In this document: positions 9,482 to 18,472 of the stretch, in pieces
How the letters are laid out: every line of letters starts with the position of its first letter
Position numbering within the stretch: position 1 is the first letter of the stretch
Translations under genes and position numbers: made by a program
NCBI RefSeq assembly: GCF_000425805.1
Contig: NZ_AUED01000004.1
Location: forward strand, 62,001 to 126,000
From: Pseudomonas vranovensis DSM 16006
GTDB lineage: Bacteria > Pseudomonadota > Gammaproteobacteria > Pseudomonadales > Pseudomonadaceae
Reading direction: 5' to 3'
DNA length: 64,000 bases
Notes under the pieces: generated by a model
What the model was told of the DNA's origin: nothing
What the model saw: only the letters and a program-made list of their open reading frames with translations
Database searches by the model: none

Positions 9482-10678
9482 ATGAGCGGCTCCACCAAGG
9501 ATTCAGGTTTTGCTACCCGTGCCATCCACCACGGCTACGACCCGCTGGCCAACCAGGGGGCGCTGGTGCCTCCGGTCTACCAGACTGCCACCTTCGCCTT
9601 TCCTACCGTTGAATACGGTGCTGCCTGTTTTGCAGGGGAGGAGGGCGGACACTTCTACAGTCGTATCTCCAACCCTACCCTGGCCTTGCTGGAAACACGC
9701 ATGGCTTCGCTCGAAGGCGGCGAGGCCGGCCTGGCACTCGCTTCCGGCATGGGCGCGATCACCGCGACCTTGTGGACCCTGCTGCGACCCGGCGACGAGG
9801 TGCTAGTAGGGCGCACTTTGTATGGCTGTACCTTCGCCTTCCTGCACCACGGTATCGGCGAGTTCGGGGTCAAGGTCCGGCATGTGGACATGACTGACGT
9901 TGCTGCCGTCGCTGCTGCGATCGGCGCTGATACCAAGGTGATCTACTTCGAGACCCCGGCCAACCCCAACATGCAGATGGCTGATATCGCTGCAGTGGCC
10001 AAGCTTGCGCACAAGCACGACATCAAGGTGGTGGTCGACAACACCTACTGCACCCCATACCTGCAACGCCCGCTGGAATTGGGCGCTGACCTGGTAGTGC
10101 ATTCGGCAACCAAGTACCTCAGCGGTCATGGCGACATCACGGCCGGCCTGGTGGTGGGCAGCAAAGTGCTGGTGGATCGGATTCGTCTTGAGGGTCTGAA
10201 GGACATGACCGGCGCGGTGATGTCACCCCACGATGCCTCCTTGCTCATGCGTGGCATGAAGACCCTGACCTTGCGCATGGAGCGACACTGCAGCAACGCC
10301 CAGGTAATCGCCGAGTTCCTCCAGCAACACCCTGCTGTGGAAATGATCAACTACCCCGGCTTGCCGACCTTCCCCCAGTACCAACTGGCCCGCCGGCAGA
10401 TGTGCTTGCCAGGTGGCATGATCGCGTTCGAGCTCAAGGGCGGGATCACTGCCGGGCGACGCTTCATGAATGCCCTGCAGCTGTTCAGCCGGGCGGTCAG
10501 CCTGGGGGATGCCGAGTCCCTGGCGCAACACCCGGCGAGCATGACCCATTCCAGCTACACGCCGCAGGAGCGTGCCCAGTACGGAATTTCCGAAGGGCTG
10601 GTGCGCCTGTCGGTCGGTCTTGAGGATATCGACGACCTACTGGCAGACATCGAACAGGCCCTGACGGCCTGTGCCTGA
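9482..10678 (+). CDS. mdeA: L-methionine gamma-lyase MdeA
   Basis: PLP enzyme of 398 residues, the same length as the P. putida enzyme, that splits methionine into methanethiol, ammonia and 2-oxobutyrate. The PLP lysine is Lys211 in SATKYLSGHGD. The residues that separate true methionine gamma-lyases from cystathionine lyases are present: Cys116 and Tyr114 in TLYGCTFAF, with Tyr59 and Arg61 in FYSRISNP. The ATG at 9482 yields the usual FATRAIHHGYDP beginning. It is followed by mdeB, whose product is suited to use the 2-oxobutyrate released. Confidence 0.95.
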   Translation: MSGSTKDSGFATRAIHHGYDPLANQGALVPPVYQTATFAFPTVEYGAACFAGEEGGHFYSRISNPTLALLETRMASLEGGEAGLALASGMGAITATLWTLLRPGDEVLVGRTLYGCTFAFLHHGIGEFGVKVRHVDMTDVAAVAAAIGADTKVIYFETPANPNMQMADIAAVAKLAHKHDIKVVVDNTYCTPYLQRPLELGADLVVHSATKYLSGHGDITAGLVVGSKVLVDRIRLEGLKDMTGAVMSPHDASLLMRGMKTLTLRMERHCSNAQVIAEFLQQHPAVEMINYPGLPTFPQYQLARRQMCLPGGMIAFELKGGITAGRRFMNALQLFSRAVSLGDAESLAQHPASMTHSSYTPQERAQYGISEGLVRLSVGLEDIDDLLADIEQALTACA

Positions 10679-10703
10679 ACCCACCACGGAAGGGGTCCAT
10701 GCA

Positions 10704-13415
10704 ATGGTGGCAATGATGAACCTGGTGCCGGATGAAGGTGTGCCGCTTCGACCTGGCGATGAAGCCGAGGTCGATAGCGATCCGGGCGAGACTGCCGAGT
10801 GGCTGGAGGCGTTGGAATCGACCCTGCATCACTGCGGCCCGCAGCGGGCCCGATTCTTGTTGGAGCAGCTCGAAGCCCATGCCCGGGAGCTGGGTGTGGC
10901 CCGTGGTGTTCAGGCGTATTCGGCCTACCGCAACAGCGTCCCCGTGGAGCTGCAGGGTGCTTATCCAGGGGATCTGGAGCTTGAGGAACGCATCACCAGC
11001 CTGCTGCGCTGGAATGCGTTGGCCATGGTGATGCGGGCCAATCACGCTTATGGCGACCTGGGCGGACACATCGCCAGCTACGCCTCGGCGGCGGAAATTT
11101 TCGAGGTTGGCTTCCAGCATTTTTTCCGGGGTGATGATGGCGGTGAGCGCCGCAGTGCCGACCTGGTGTTCTTCCAGCCGCATTCGGCGCCGGGTATTTA
11201 TGCTCGCGCCTTCCTTGAAGGGCGTCTGAGCGAAGAGCAACTGGCCCGCTATCGCCAGGAAGTGGCGGGCAACGGCCTGTGCTCCTATCCCCACCCCTGG
11301 CTGATGCCGGACTTCTGGCAGTTCCCGACCGGTTCCATGGGCATCGGACCAATCAATGCCATCTACCAGGCGCGTTTCATGCGCTACCTGCAACACCGCA
11401 ACCTGGTCGACACCTCGCAGCGCCATGTATGGGGCGTGTTCGGCGATGGTGAAATGGACGAGCCCGAATCCATCGCCGGCCTGACCCTGGCGGCGCGTGA
11501 GCAACTGGACAACCTCACTTTCGTGGTCAACTGCAACCTGCAGCGCCTGGATGGCCCGGTGCGTGGCAATGGCCAGATCATCCAGGAGCTTGAGTCCCTG
11601 TTCAGCGGCGCCGGCTGGAATGTGATCAAGGTGCTGTGGGGCTCGGAATGGGATGCCTTGTTTGCCCGCGATACTGAACATGTGCTGCTGCGCCAGCTGG
11701 CGGCAACGCCCGATGGCCAGTTCCAGAACCTGGGGGCCAAGGACGGCGCCTACAACCTCGAGCACTTCTTCAATCAGCACCCGGCCCTGCAAAAGCTGGT
11801 GGAGCATATGAGCTCGGCCGAGATCAATGGGCTCAAACGCGGTGGTCATGACCTGCGCAAGTTGTACGCAGCCTACGCGGCGGCCAAGGCCTGCAAGGGC
11901 CGGCCGACGGTGATTCTGGCCAAGACCAAGAAAGGCTACGGCATGAGCGCGGCGGGCGAGTCGAAGATGACCGCACATCAGGCCAAGAAGCTGGACGTCC
12001 AGGCCCTGCTGGCTTTTCGCGACCGCTTTCACCTGCCGCTGAGTGACAGCCAGGTCGAGCAACTGCAGTTCTATCGTCCCGCCGAAGACAGTCCGGAGTT
12101 ACGCTACTTGCGTGAACGCCGTGCGGCCCTTGGCGGCCCTCTGCCAAGGCGGCGCAGTGAAGTCAAACCCGTTCCGGTGCCCGACCTCCACACCATGGGC
12201 GCCTTCGCCCTGCAGGCCGAAGGCAAGGAAATGTCCACCACCATGGCAGCAGTGCGCATGCTGGGCGCCTGGCTCAAGGCGCCGACGCTGGGGGCGCGTG
12301 TAGTGCCGATTGTTGCCGACGAGGCGCGTACCTTTGGCATGGCCAGCCTGTTCCGGCAGATCGGGATCTATTCCCCGCTGGGGCAACGCTATGAGCCCGA
12401 GGATGCCGGCTCGCTGTTGTCGTACAAGGAAGCACGAGACGGTCAGTTGCTGGAGGAGGGCATCACCGAGGCTGGCGCGTTGTCGTCCTGGGTGGCGGCG
12501 GCCACCTCTTATGCCGTGCATGGCGAGCCGATGCTGCCGGTGTACATCTATTACTCGATGTTCGGCTTCCAGCGCGTCGGCGACCTGATCTGGGCCGCTG
12601 CGGACCAGCGTGCCCGCGGCCTGTTGCTCGGCGCCACCGCTGGGCGGACCACGCTGGGTGGCGAAGGGCTTCAACATCAGGACGGCTCAAGCCTGGTCAT
12701 GGCCTCGATGGTACCTAACTGCCGCGCCTGGGAGCCGTGCTTCGCCGGTGAGCTGGCGGTGATTCTCGAACATGCAGCCAGGCGCATGCTCACCGAGCAG
12801 CGCGACGAGTTCCATTACGTGGCGGTGATGAACGAAAACTATCCACAGCCGTCCCTGCCCGAGCGGTTGCATGAAGAGGTGTTGCGCGGCATGTACCGAT
12901 ATGTCGAACAGCGGGTCGCCGATGCACGGGGGCGGGTGCGCCTGTTGGGGTCAGGAGCGATCCTGCGCGAGGTCATCGCCGCCAGTGAGTTGCTGGCCAG
13001 CGACTGGCAGATTGAAAGCGATGTGTTCAGTGTCACCAGTTTCAGCGAACTGGCCCGAGAGGCGCGGGAGGTCGATCGCTCCAGCCGCCTGGGCCAAGGG
13101 ACAGGCGAGTTCAGCCATGTACATCGTTGCCTGGCCGGAAGTGTGCCGGTCATTGCCGCGACCGACTACGTGCGCGCCTGGCCGCAACTGATTGCCGAGT
13201 ACGTGCAGGCGCCGTACGTGACGCTAGGCACCGACGGCTTTGGCCGCAGCGATACCCGCCAGCAGTTGCGGCGGTTCTTTGAGGTCGATCGCTTCAGTAT
13301 CGTGCTGGCCAGCCTGCACAGTCTGGTGCGCCAGGGAGGGATCACCCAGCACCTGCTGGATGAAGCACTGGAACGGTACGGCTGTTGGCAAGGAGAGGCG
13401 CCCTGGTGCTGCTGA
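10704..13415 (+). CDS. mdeB: 2-oxo acid dehydrogenase E1 MdeB (AceE-like)
   Basis: Homodimeric thiamine-diphosphate E1 of about 903 residues, like pyruvate dehydrogenase AceE. The TPP motif starts GDGEMDEPES at residue 247 and ends VVNCN. In P. putida the matching gene downstream of mdeA is described as an alpha-ketobutyrate dehydrogenase E1. No E2 or E3 gene is adjacent, so it must borrow them or act with components encoded elsewhere. ATG 10704 is chosen because GGAAGGGG lies 8 nt upstream; an in-frame GTG at 10671 would overlap the end of mdeA. Confidence 0.88.
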   Translation: MVAMMNLVPDEGVPLRPGDEAEVDSDPGETAEWLEALESTLHHCGPQRARFLLEQLEAHARELGVARGVQAYSAYRNSVPVELQGAYPGDLELEERITSLLRWNALAMVMRANHAYGDLGGHIASYASAAEIFEVGFQHFFRGDDGGERRSADLVFFQPHSAPGIYARAFLEGRLSEEQLARYRQEVAGNGLCSYPHPWLMPDFWQFPTGSMGIGPINAIYQARFMRYLQHRNLVDTSQRHVWGVFGDGEMDEPESIAGLTLAAREQLDNLTFVVNCNLQRLDGPVRGNGQIIQELESLFSGAGWNVIKVLWGSEWDALFARDTEHVLLRQLAATPDGQFQNLGAKDGAYNLEHFFNQHPALQKLVEHMSSAEINGLKRGGHDLRKLYAAYAAAKACKGRPTVILAKTKKGYGMSAAGESKMTAHQAKKLDVQALLAFRDRFHLPLSDSQVEQLQFYRPAEDSPELRYLRERRAALGGPLPRRRSEVKPVPVPDLHTMGAFALQAEGKEMSTTMAAVRMLGAWLKAPTLGARVVPIVADEARTFGMASLFRQIGIYSPLGQRYEPEDAGSLLSYKEARDGQLLEEGITEAGALSSWVAAATSYAVHGEPMLPVYIYYSMFGFQRVGDLIWAAADQRARGLLLGATAGRTTLGGEGLQHQDGSSLVMASMVPNCRAWEPCFAGELAVILEHAARRMLTEQRDEFHYVAVMNENYPQPSLPERLHEEVLRGMYRYVEQRVADARGRVRLLGSGAILREVIAASELLASDWQIESDVFSVTSFSELAREAREVDRSSRLGQGTGEFSHVHRCLAGSVPVIAATDYVRAWPQLIAEYVQAPYVTLGTDGFGRSDTRQQLRRFFEVDRFSIVLASLHSLVRQGGITQHLLDEALERYGCWQGEAPWCC

Positions 13416-13431
13416 TGCTGCTGCTCCCATG

Positions 13432-13468
13432 AAAAATGCCCCGCCTCTTTCGAAGCGGGGCATTTTAC
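13432..13468. terminator. Bidirectional terminator between mdeB and yhcB-like gene
   Basis: AAAAATGCCCCGC and GCGGGGCATTTT pair around CTCTTTCGAA. A- and T-runs flank the stem on both sides, so it can serve both convergent genes. Confidence 0.9.
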
Positions 13469-13488
13469 GTTCGCACATACCGGCTGTA

Positions 13489-13926
13489 TCAGTTGCGCTT
13501 GAGCCCGTACTGTTCATCCAGCATGCCCGGTGCATTGGGCGCTTTGGGTGCGTAGTCGCGGGGTACTTCGGTATCCTTCGGTGGTGTCAGGCGATCACGC
13601 GGGGCCTGGGCGGCTTCCGAGTGCAGGGCGGCCAGCAGGCGCTGGCGGGTCAGTTCGTCCAGGGCCAGGCGGTTGGCGCCATCGGCCAGGTGATCCTGGA
13701 CTTCCTGGTAACTCTGGGTCAGTTTCTTGACCAGTGCAGCCGTACTGTTGAAGTGGGTAACCACCTCATTCTGGTAGCTGTCGAAACGTTCCTGGATATC
13801 ATCCAGCTGACGCTGGGTGCTGCTCGGCGCTGCATTGGGCAGCAGGCGGGCGACCAGGAAACCAACGACGACGCCCACGACGAGGGCCAGGGTCGGCAAC
13901 AACCAAACTAAGAGCGAGAGTTCCAC
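13489..13926 (-). CDS. YhcB/ZapG-like inner-membrane protein (DUF1043)
   Basis: A 145-residue protein with one N-terminal membrane helix (LLVWLLPTLALVVGVVVGFL, residues 5-24). A long charged helix likely to be coiled coil follows (about 38-75, RQLDDIQERFDSYQNEVV), then a proline-rich, low-complexity tail. This layout is that of E. coli YhcB/ZapG, linked to cell division and envelope growth. It is divergent from the downstream hydrolase gene. In P. aeruginosa, to my recollection, the equivalent gene lies directly beside cysN; here the mde operon and the islet lie between. Confidence 0.82.
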   Translation of the reverse strand: MELSLLVWLLPTLALVVGVVVGFLVARLLPNAAPSSTQRQLDDIQERFDSYQNEVVTHFNSTAALVKKLTQSYQEVQDHLADGANRLALDELTRQRLLAALHSEAAQAPRDRLTPPKDTEVPRDYAPKAPNAPGMLDEQYGLKRN

Positions 13927-14064
13927 GAGTCCTTCCTCTATAAACGGCTTTGCTTTACGTTAACGGCTCGGACCTGCGCTGTATACCGCGAACGATCGCA
14001 AATATCTCAGACAGAATCATTCAGCTAGACGAGTCGACCCTTTCCGAGGTCACGGAGTTTATCC

Positions 14065-14700
14065 TTGCTTATCCGCGAAACCCCCGTATTCATCGATGGC
14101 CCGGTCGGCCAATTGGAAGCCTTGTACCTTGACGTCACCGATGCCCGCGGCATCGTGCTGCTGTGCCACCCCAACCCGGTGCAGGGTGGGACCATGACCA
14201 ACAAGGTGGTGTCGATGCTGCAGCGCACCGCTCGCGATGCCGGCTACATTACCCTGCGTTTCAACTATCGTGGCGTGGGCGCCAGTGCCGGCAGCCACGA
14301 CATGGGCAGCGGCGAGGTGGACGATGCCGAGGCCGCAGCGGCCTGGTTGCTGGAAAAGCATCCACAACTGCCATTGACCTTGATGGGCTTTTCCTTCGGC
14401 GGCTTCGTCGCGGCAAGCCTGGGTGGTCGCCTTGAAGCCGAAGGCGTTTCGCTCAAGCAACTGTTCATGGTCGCCCCGGCGGTGATGCGCTTGAAGGATC
14501 AGGATGCGATTCCACACAACTGCGCCCTGAGTGTGATTCAGCCCGATACCGACGAAGTGATCGATCCGCAGATCGTCTACGACTGGTCGGACACACTCCC
14601 ACGCCCCCATGAGCTGCTGAAAGTGGCAGAATGCGGACACTTTTTCCACGGCAAGCTCACCGACCTCAAGGATCTGGTGCTGCCGCGCCTTTCAAATTGA
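14065..14700 (+). CDS. Alpha/beta hydrolase
   Basis: A 211-residue serine hydrolase of the small alpha/beta type. The nucleophile elbow is GFSFG (in LMGFSFGGFVAAS), and a likely catalytic His is in ECGHFFHGKL near the end. The oxyanion region is CHPNPVQGGTM, the pattern of the YsgA/PA4440-type family. There is no signal peptide. The start is a TTG at 14065; GGAG lies 7 nt upstream and no in-frame ATG or GTG precedes the conserved RETPVFIDGPVG. It ends 24 nt before trpS and probably shares its transcript. The substrate is unknown. Confidence 0.8.
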   Translation: MLIRETPVFIDGPVGQLEALYLDVTDARGIVLLCHPNPVQGGTMTNKVVSMLQRTARDAGYITLRFNYRGVGASAGSHDMGSGEVDDAEAAAAWLLEKHPQLPLTLMGFSFGGFVAASLGGRLEAEGVSLKQLFMVAPAVMRLKDQDAIPHNCALSVIQPDTDEVIDPQIVYDWSDTLPRPHELLKVAECGHFFHGKLTDLKDLVLPRLSN

Positions 14701-14724
14701 TACAAGCCTGATAAGCGATTACCC

Positions 14725-16074
14725 ATGACTACGCGCATCCTTACCGGTATCACCACCACGGGCACGCCTCACCTGGGCAACTACGCCGGTGCCATCCGCC
14801 CGGCGATCCTCGCCAGCCGTGAGCCAGGTGTCGACTCGTTCTACTTTCTGGCCGACTACCACGCCCTGATCAAATGCGATGACCCGCAGCGTATCCAGCG
14901 TTCGCGTCTGGAAATCGCCGCGACCTGGCTGGCTGGTGGCCTGGATCCGGAGCGCGTGACTTTTTATCGTCAGTCCGATATCCCCGAAATCCCGGAGCTG
15001 ACCTGGTTGCTGACCTGCGTGGCTGCCAAGGGTCTGCTCAATCGTGCGCACGCCTACAAGGCTTCGGTGGACAAGAACCTGGAGAACGGTGAAGACCCGG
15101 ATGCCGGTATCAGCATGGGGTTGTACAGCTACCCGGTACTGATGGCCGCCGACATCCTGATGTTCAACGCCAACAAGGTTCCGGTCGGCCGCGACCAGAT
15201 CCAGCACGTGGAAATGGCCCGTGATATCGGCCAGCGCTTCAATCACCTGTTTGGCCAGGGCAAGGAGTTCTTCGCCATGCCTGAAGCGCTGATCGAAGAG
15301 AGCGTGGCCACGCTGCCGGGCCTGGACGGTCGCAAGATGTCCAAGAGCTACGACAACACCATCCCTTTGTTCACCAGTGCCAAGGACATGAAAGACGCTA
15401 TCTCGCGTATCGTCACCGATTCGCGCGCGCCGGGCGAAGCCAAGGACCCGGACAACTCGCACCTGTTCACCTTGTTCCAGGCCTTCGCCACCCCCGCACA
15501 AGCCGACGAGTTCCGCAGCGAATTGCTGCAGGGCCTGGGCTGGGGCGAGGCCAAGCAACGCCTGTTCCAATTGCTCGACGGCCAGTTGAGCGAGCCGCGC
15601 GAGCGCTATCACCAGCTGATCAGTCGCCCGGGTGACCTGGAAGACATCCTGCTGGCTGGTGCGCAGAAAGCCCGCAAGGTCGCCACACCGTTCCTGGCCG
15701 AGCTGCGCGAAGCGGTAGGCCTGCGCTCGTTCCGCAACATCGAGCAGGGCACTGCCCAGGTCAAGAAGAAGGCGGCCAAGGCTGCGCGCTTTGTCAGCTT
15801 CCGTGAAGACGATGGCAGCTTCCGCTTCCGCCTGCTGGCCGCTGACGGCGAGCAACTGCTGCTGTCGCGCAACTTCGCCGATGGCAAGACCGCCGGTGCC
15901 GTGACCAAGCAACTGCAGCAGGGTGGCGAACTGGATGTGCGCAATGAAGGCCTGGGCTTCAGCCTGTGGCTGGAAGGGCAATGCGTTGCCGACGGCCCGC
16001 AGCTTGCCGACGAAGCGACGCGCGACGCCGCCATCGAGAGCCTGCGCACTGCGTTGCAGCCGCAGCAGGACTGA
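14725..16074 (+). CDS. trpS: Tryptophanyl-tRNA synthetase TrpS
   Basis: Class I aminoacyl-tRNA synthetase of 449 residues. The HIGH-equivalent is [10 protein letters not shown] (about residues 12-21) and KMSKS is at 204-208. The protein is about 110 residues longer than E. coli TrpS. The C-terminal extension after ~340, with its [13 protein letters not shown] stretch, is typical of the long pseudomonad form. It follows the hydrolase gene closely and is followed by a hairpin terminator. Confidence 0.95.
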   Translation: MTTRILTGITTTGTPHLGNYAGAIRPAILASREPGVDSFYFLADYHALIKCDDPQRIQRSRLEIAATWLAGGLDPERVTFYRQSDIPEIPELTWLLTCVAAKGLLNRAHAYKASVDKNLENGEDPDAGISMGLYSYPVLMAADILMFNANKVPVGRDQIQHVEMARDIGQRFNHLFGQGKEFFAMPEALIEESVATLPGLDGRKMSKSYDNTIPLFTSAKDMKDAISRIVTDSRAPGEAKDPDNSHLFTLFQAFATPAQADEFRSELLQGLGWGEAKQRLFQLLDGQLSEPRERYHQLISRPGDLEDILLAGAQKARKVATPFLAELREAVGLRSFRNIEQGTAQVKKKAAKAARFVSFREDDGSFRFRLLAADGEQLLLSRNFADGKTAGAVTKQLQQGGELDVRNEGLGFSLWLEGQCVADGPQLADEATRDAAIESLRTALQPQQD

Positions 16075-16107
16075 ACGATCTGACGCAAGTCTGATTGCCA
16101 TTATCCG

Positions 16108-16137
16108 GGGCCGTCGCTACAGTGACGGCCCGCTTTT
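16108..16137 (+). terminator. Terminator after trpS
   Basis: GGGCCGTC and GACGGCCC form a perfect 8-bp stem around an 8-nt loop, followed by GCTTTT. Confidence 0.75.
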
Positions 16138-16156
16138 GTTGCCTTGCTAACGAATT

Positions 16157-17251
16157 ATGACGCCCCTAGAACGATATCAAGCAGATCTGAAACGTCCCGA
16201 ATTCTTCCATGATGCGGCGCAGGAAACAGCGGTGCGTCATTTGCAGCGCCTGTACGATGATCTGATCGCGGCGCAGAACAACAAGCCGGGTGTGTTCGGC
16301 AAGTTGTTTGGCAGGAAGGAGCAGGCACCGGTCAAGGGCTTGTATTTCTGGGGTGGGGTAGGGCGTGGCAAGACCTACCTGGTCGACACCTTCTTCGAGG
16401 CGCTGCCGTTCAAGCAGAAAGTGCGTACGCACTTCCACCGCTTCATGAAGCGTGTACATGAGGAAATGAAAACCCTCAAGGGCGAGAAGAACCCGCTGAC
16501 CATCATTGCCAAGCGTTTCTCCGAAGAGGCGCGGGTGATCTGCTTCGATGAGTTCTTCGTTTCCGACATCACCGACGCGATGATCCTCGGCACCCTGATG
16601 GAAGAGCTTTTCAAGAACGGCGTCACCCTGGTGGCCACTTCCAACATCGTGCCGGACGGCTTGTACAAGGACGGCCTGCAACGTGCGCGTTTCCTGCCTG
16701 CCATCGCCCTGATCAAGCAGAACACCGATATCGTCAACGTCGACAGCGGCGTCGACTATCGCCTGCGTCACCTGGAACAAGCCGAACTGTTCCACTTCCC
16801 GTTGGACGAAGCGGCTCACGAAAGCCTGCGCAAAAGCTTCAAGGCACTGACGCCGGAGTGTACCCAGGCCGTCGAGAACGACGTGCTGGTGATCGAGAAC
16901 CGTGAGATTCGTGCCCTGCGTACCTGTGACGACGTGGCCTGGTTCGAATTTCGCGAGCTGTGCGATGGCCCGCGCAGCCAGAACGACTACATCGAGCTGG
17001 GCAAGATCTTCCATGCCGTGCTGCTCAGTGACGTCGAGCAGATGAGCGTTGCCACCGATGACATCGCTCGTCGCTTCATCAACATGGTCGACGAATTCTA
17101 TGACCGCAACGTCAAGCTGATCATTTCGGCCGAAGTTGAGCTCAAGGATCTGTATACCGGCGGTCGCCTGACCTTCGAGTTCCAGCGGACCCTCAGCCGG
17201 TTGCTGGAAATGCAGTCCCACGAATTCCTTTCGCGGGCGCACAAGCCTTAA
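16157..17251 (+). CDS. zapE: Cell division protein ZapE (AFG1-like ATPase)
   Basis: P-loop ATPase of 364 residues of the AFG1/ZapE family, which associates with FtsZ rings in E. coli. Walker A is GGVGRGKTYLVD (about residues 65-76). Walker B is RVICFDEFFVSDITDA, and a sensor-like stretch VTLVATSNIVPDGLY follows. The ATG at 16157 gives the normal start TPLERYQADL. The gene order trpS-zapE is usual in Pseudomonas. Nothing unusual is seen. Confidence 0.92.
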   Translation: MTPLERYQADLKRPEFFHDAAQETAVRHLQRLYDDLIAAQNNKPGVFGKLFGRKEQAPVKGLYFWGGVGRGKTYLVDTFFEALPFKQKVRTHFHRFMKRVHEEMKTLKGEKNPLTIIAKRFSEEARVICFDEFFVSDITDAMILGTLMEELFKNGVTLVATSNIVPDGLYKDGLQRARFLPAIALIKQNTDIVNVDSGVDYRLRHLEQAELFHFPLDEAAHESLRKSFKALTPECTQAVENDVLVIENREIRALRTCDDVAWFEFRELCDGPRSQNDYIELGKIFHAVLLSDVEQMSVATDDIARRFINMVDEFYDRNVKLIISAEVELKDLYTGGRLTFEFQRTLSRLLEMQSHEFLSRAHKP

Positions 17252-17269
17252 GGGCAGCGGCAAGCCACA

Positions 17270-17351
17270 AGCTAAAAGCGGCAAGCAGGAGCAAGAGCGG
17301 ATCGCACCGCCCTTGCTCCTGCTTGCCGCTTTTAGCTTAAAGCTTACAGCT
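17270..17351. repeat. Long hairpin with the same repeat words as the cys locus
   Basis: A perfect 26-bp inverted repeat (17270-17295 with 17312-17337, 16-nt loop) lies between the convergent zapE and GlxA-like genes. It contains AAGCGGCAAGC and CTTGCCGCTT and is followed by AAGCTTACAGCT (17340-17351). These words, in this order, also bound the S23-like remnant at 5450-5892. It may act as a terminator for either gene. Confidence 0.75.
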
Positions 17352-17361
17352 ATGGAGGCCC

Positions 17362-18360
17362 TCAGGCCTCCTGCATGAACTGTTGGCGATACTGGTTTGG
17401 CGACAACTCGGTGTGCTGCCTGAACAGTCGTGCAAAGAAGCTCGCGTCGTCGTAGCCGACCTCGTAGCTGATGGTCTTGATGCTCTTGCGTGTGCCCGAC
17501 AACAAGCCCTTGGCCGTTTCGATCCGCAGCCGCTGCAGGTAGTGCAGGGGCTTGTCACCGGTGGCGCTCTGGAAGCGGCGCATGAAGTTGCGGATGCTCA
17601 TGCCGTGGTTGCGGGCCACGTCCTCGAAGCGGAACTTGTCGGCAAAGTGTTCTTCAAGCCACTGTTGGATCTGCAGGATGATCAGGTCCTGGTGCAGTTT
17701 CTGCCCACCAAAGCCCATGCGTCCCGGGGTGTAGTTGCGCTGCACTTCGTAGAGGGTGTCGCGGGCGACGGCCTGGGCTACATTGGCCCCGCAGAAACGC
17801 TCGATCAGGTAGATGTACAGGTCGCAGGCCGAAGTGGTGCCGCCTGCGCAGTAGAGGTTGTCGGCATCGGTCAGGTGCTTGTCCTGGTTCAGGCTGACCT
17901 TGGGAAAGCGCTCGGCGAACTGGTTGAAGAAACGCCAGTAGGTGGTCGCTTCCTTGCCATCGAGCAGGCCCGCCTCGGCCAGCCAGAACACGCCGCTGGC
18001 TTCGCCGCAGAGCACTGCGCCACGGGCGTGCTGTTGCTGCAGCCAGGGCAGTACCTGGGGATAACGCTGGCAGAGGGCGTCAAAGTCGTCCCAGAAGGCC
18101 GGCAGAATGATCACGTCGGCCTCTTCAAGGCCACCATCCACGGGTAGTTGGACATCACTGAAACTGCGCACCGACTCGCCGTCAGGGCTGACCAGGCGGG
18201 TCTCGAATATCGGCCGCAGCCCCAGGCCCAGCTGCTTGCTGTAGCGCAGGCTGGCGAGGTGGAAAAAGTCCTTGGCCTGCATCAGGGTAGAAGCAAAGAC
18301 GTTGTCGATGGCCAGGATACTGACGCGCCGCAAGGACGCGGAGGGTTGGGTAAACATCAT
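17362..18360 (-). CDS. GlxA-type AraC-family transcriptional regulator
   Basis: A 332-residue regulator with an N-terminal DJ-1/PfpI-like domain (about 12-195, with LCGEASGVFWLAEAGLL at the nucleophile-elbow position) and a C-terminal pair of AraC helix-turn-helices (about 230-328: FEDVARNHGMSIRNFMRRF and ISYEVGYDDASFFARLFRQ). Such proteins respond to small metabolites, for example carnitine, glycine betaine or arginine in relatives; the ligand here cannot be told. The usual nucleophile Cys is not obvious at the elbow (CGEASG carries Cys earlier). It is transcribed away from zapE. Confidence 0.85.
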   Translation of the reverse strand: MMFTQPSASLRRVSILAIDNVFASTLMQAKDFFHLASLRYSKQLGLGLRPIFETRLVSPDGESVRSFSDVQLPVDGGLEEADVIILPAFWDDFDALCQRYPQVLPWLQQQHARGAVLCGEASGVFWLAEAGLLDGKEATTYWRFFNQFAERFPKVSLNQDKHLTDADNLYCAGGTTSACDLYIYLIERFCGANVAQAVARDTLYEVQRNYTPGRMGFGGQKLHQDLIILQIQQWLEEHFADKFRFEDVARNHGMSIRNFMRRFQSATGDKPLHYLQRLRIETAKGLLSGTRKSIKTISYEVGYDDASFFARLFRQHTELSPNQYRQQFMQEA

Positions 18361-18436
18361 TTTCTTTATTCTTATAGGGTAGAGTGGTCAATCACCGGCT
18401 GGATCGTCTTATTTTTTGGCCGTTGTGTCTACCCTC

Positions 18437-18461
18437 GGTTCCCGCGCAATGCGCGAGAACC
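18437..18461. repeat. Imperfect palindrome between GlxA-like and aldo/keto reductase genes
   Basis: GGTTCCCGCGC and GCGCGAGAACC pair around AAT with one mismatch. It lies just past the reductase stop, in the gap before the start of the regulator gene. No T-run follows on the minus strand, so it could be a weak terminator or an operator. Confidence 0.4.
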
Positions 18462-18472
18462 GCCAATGCATC

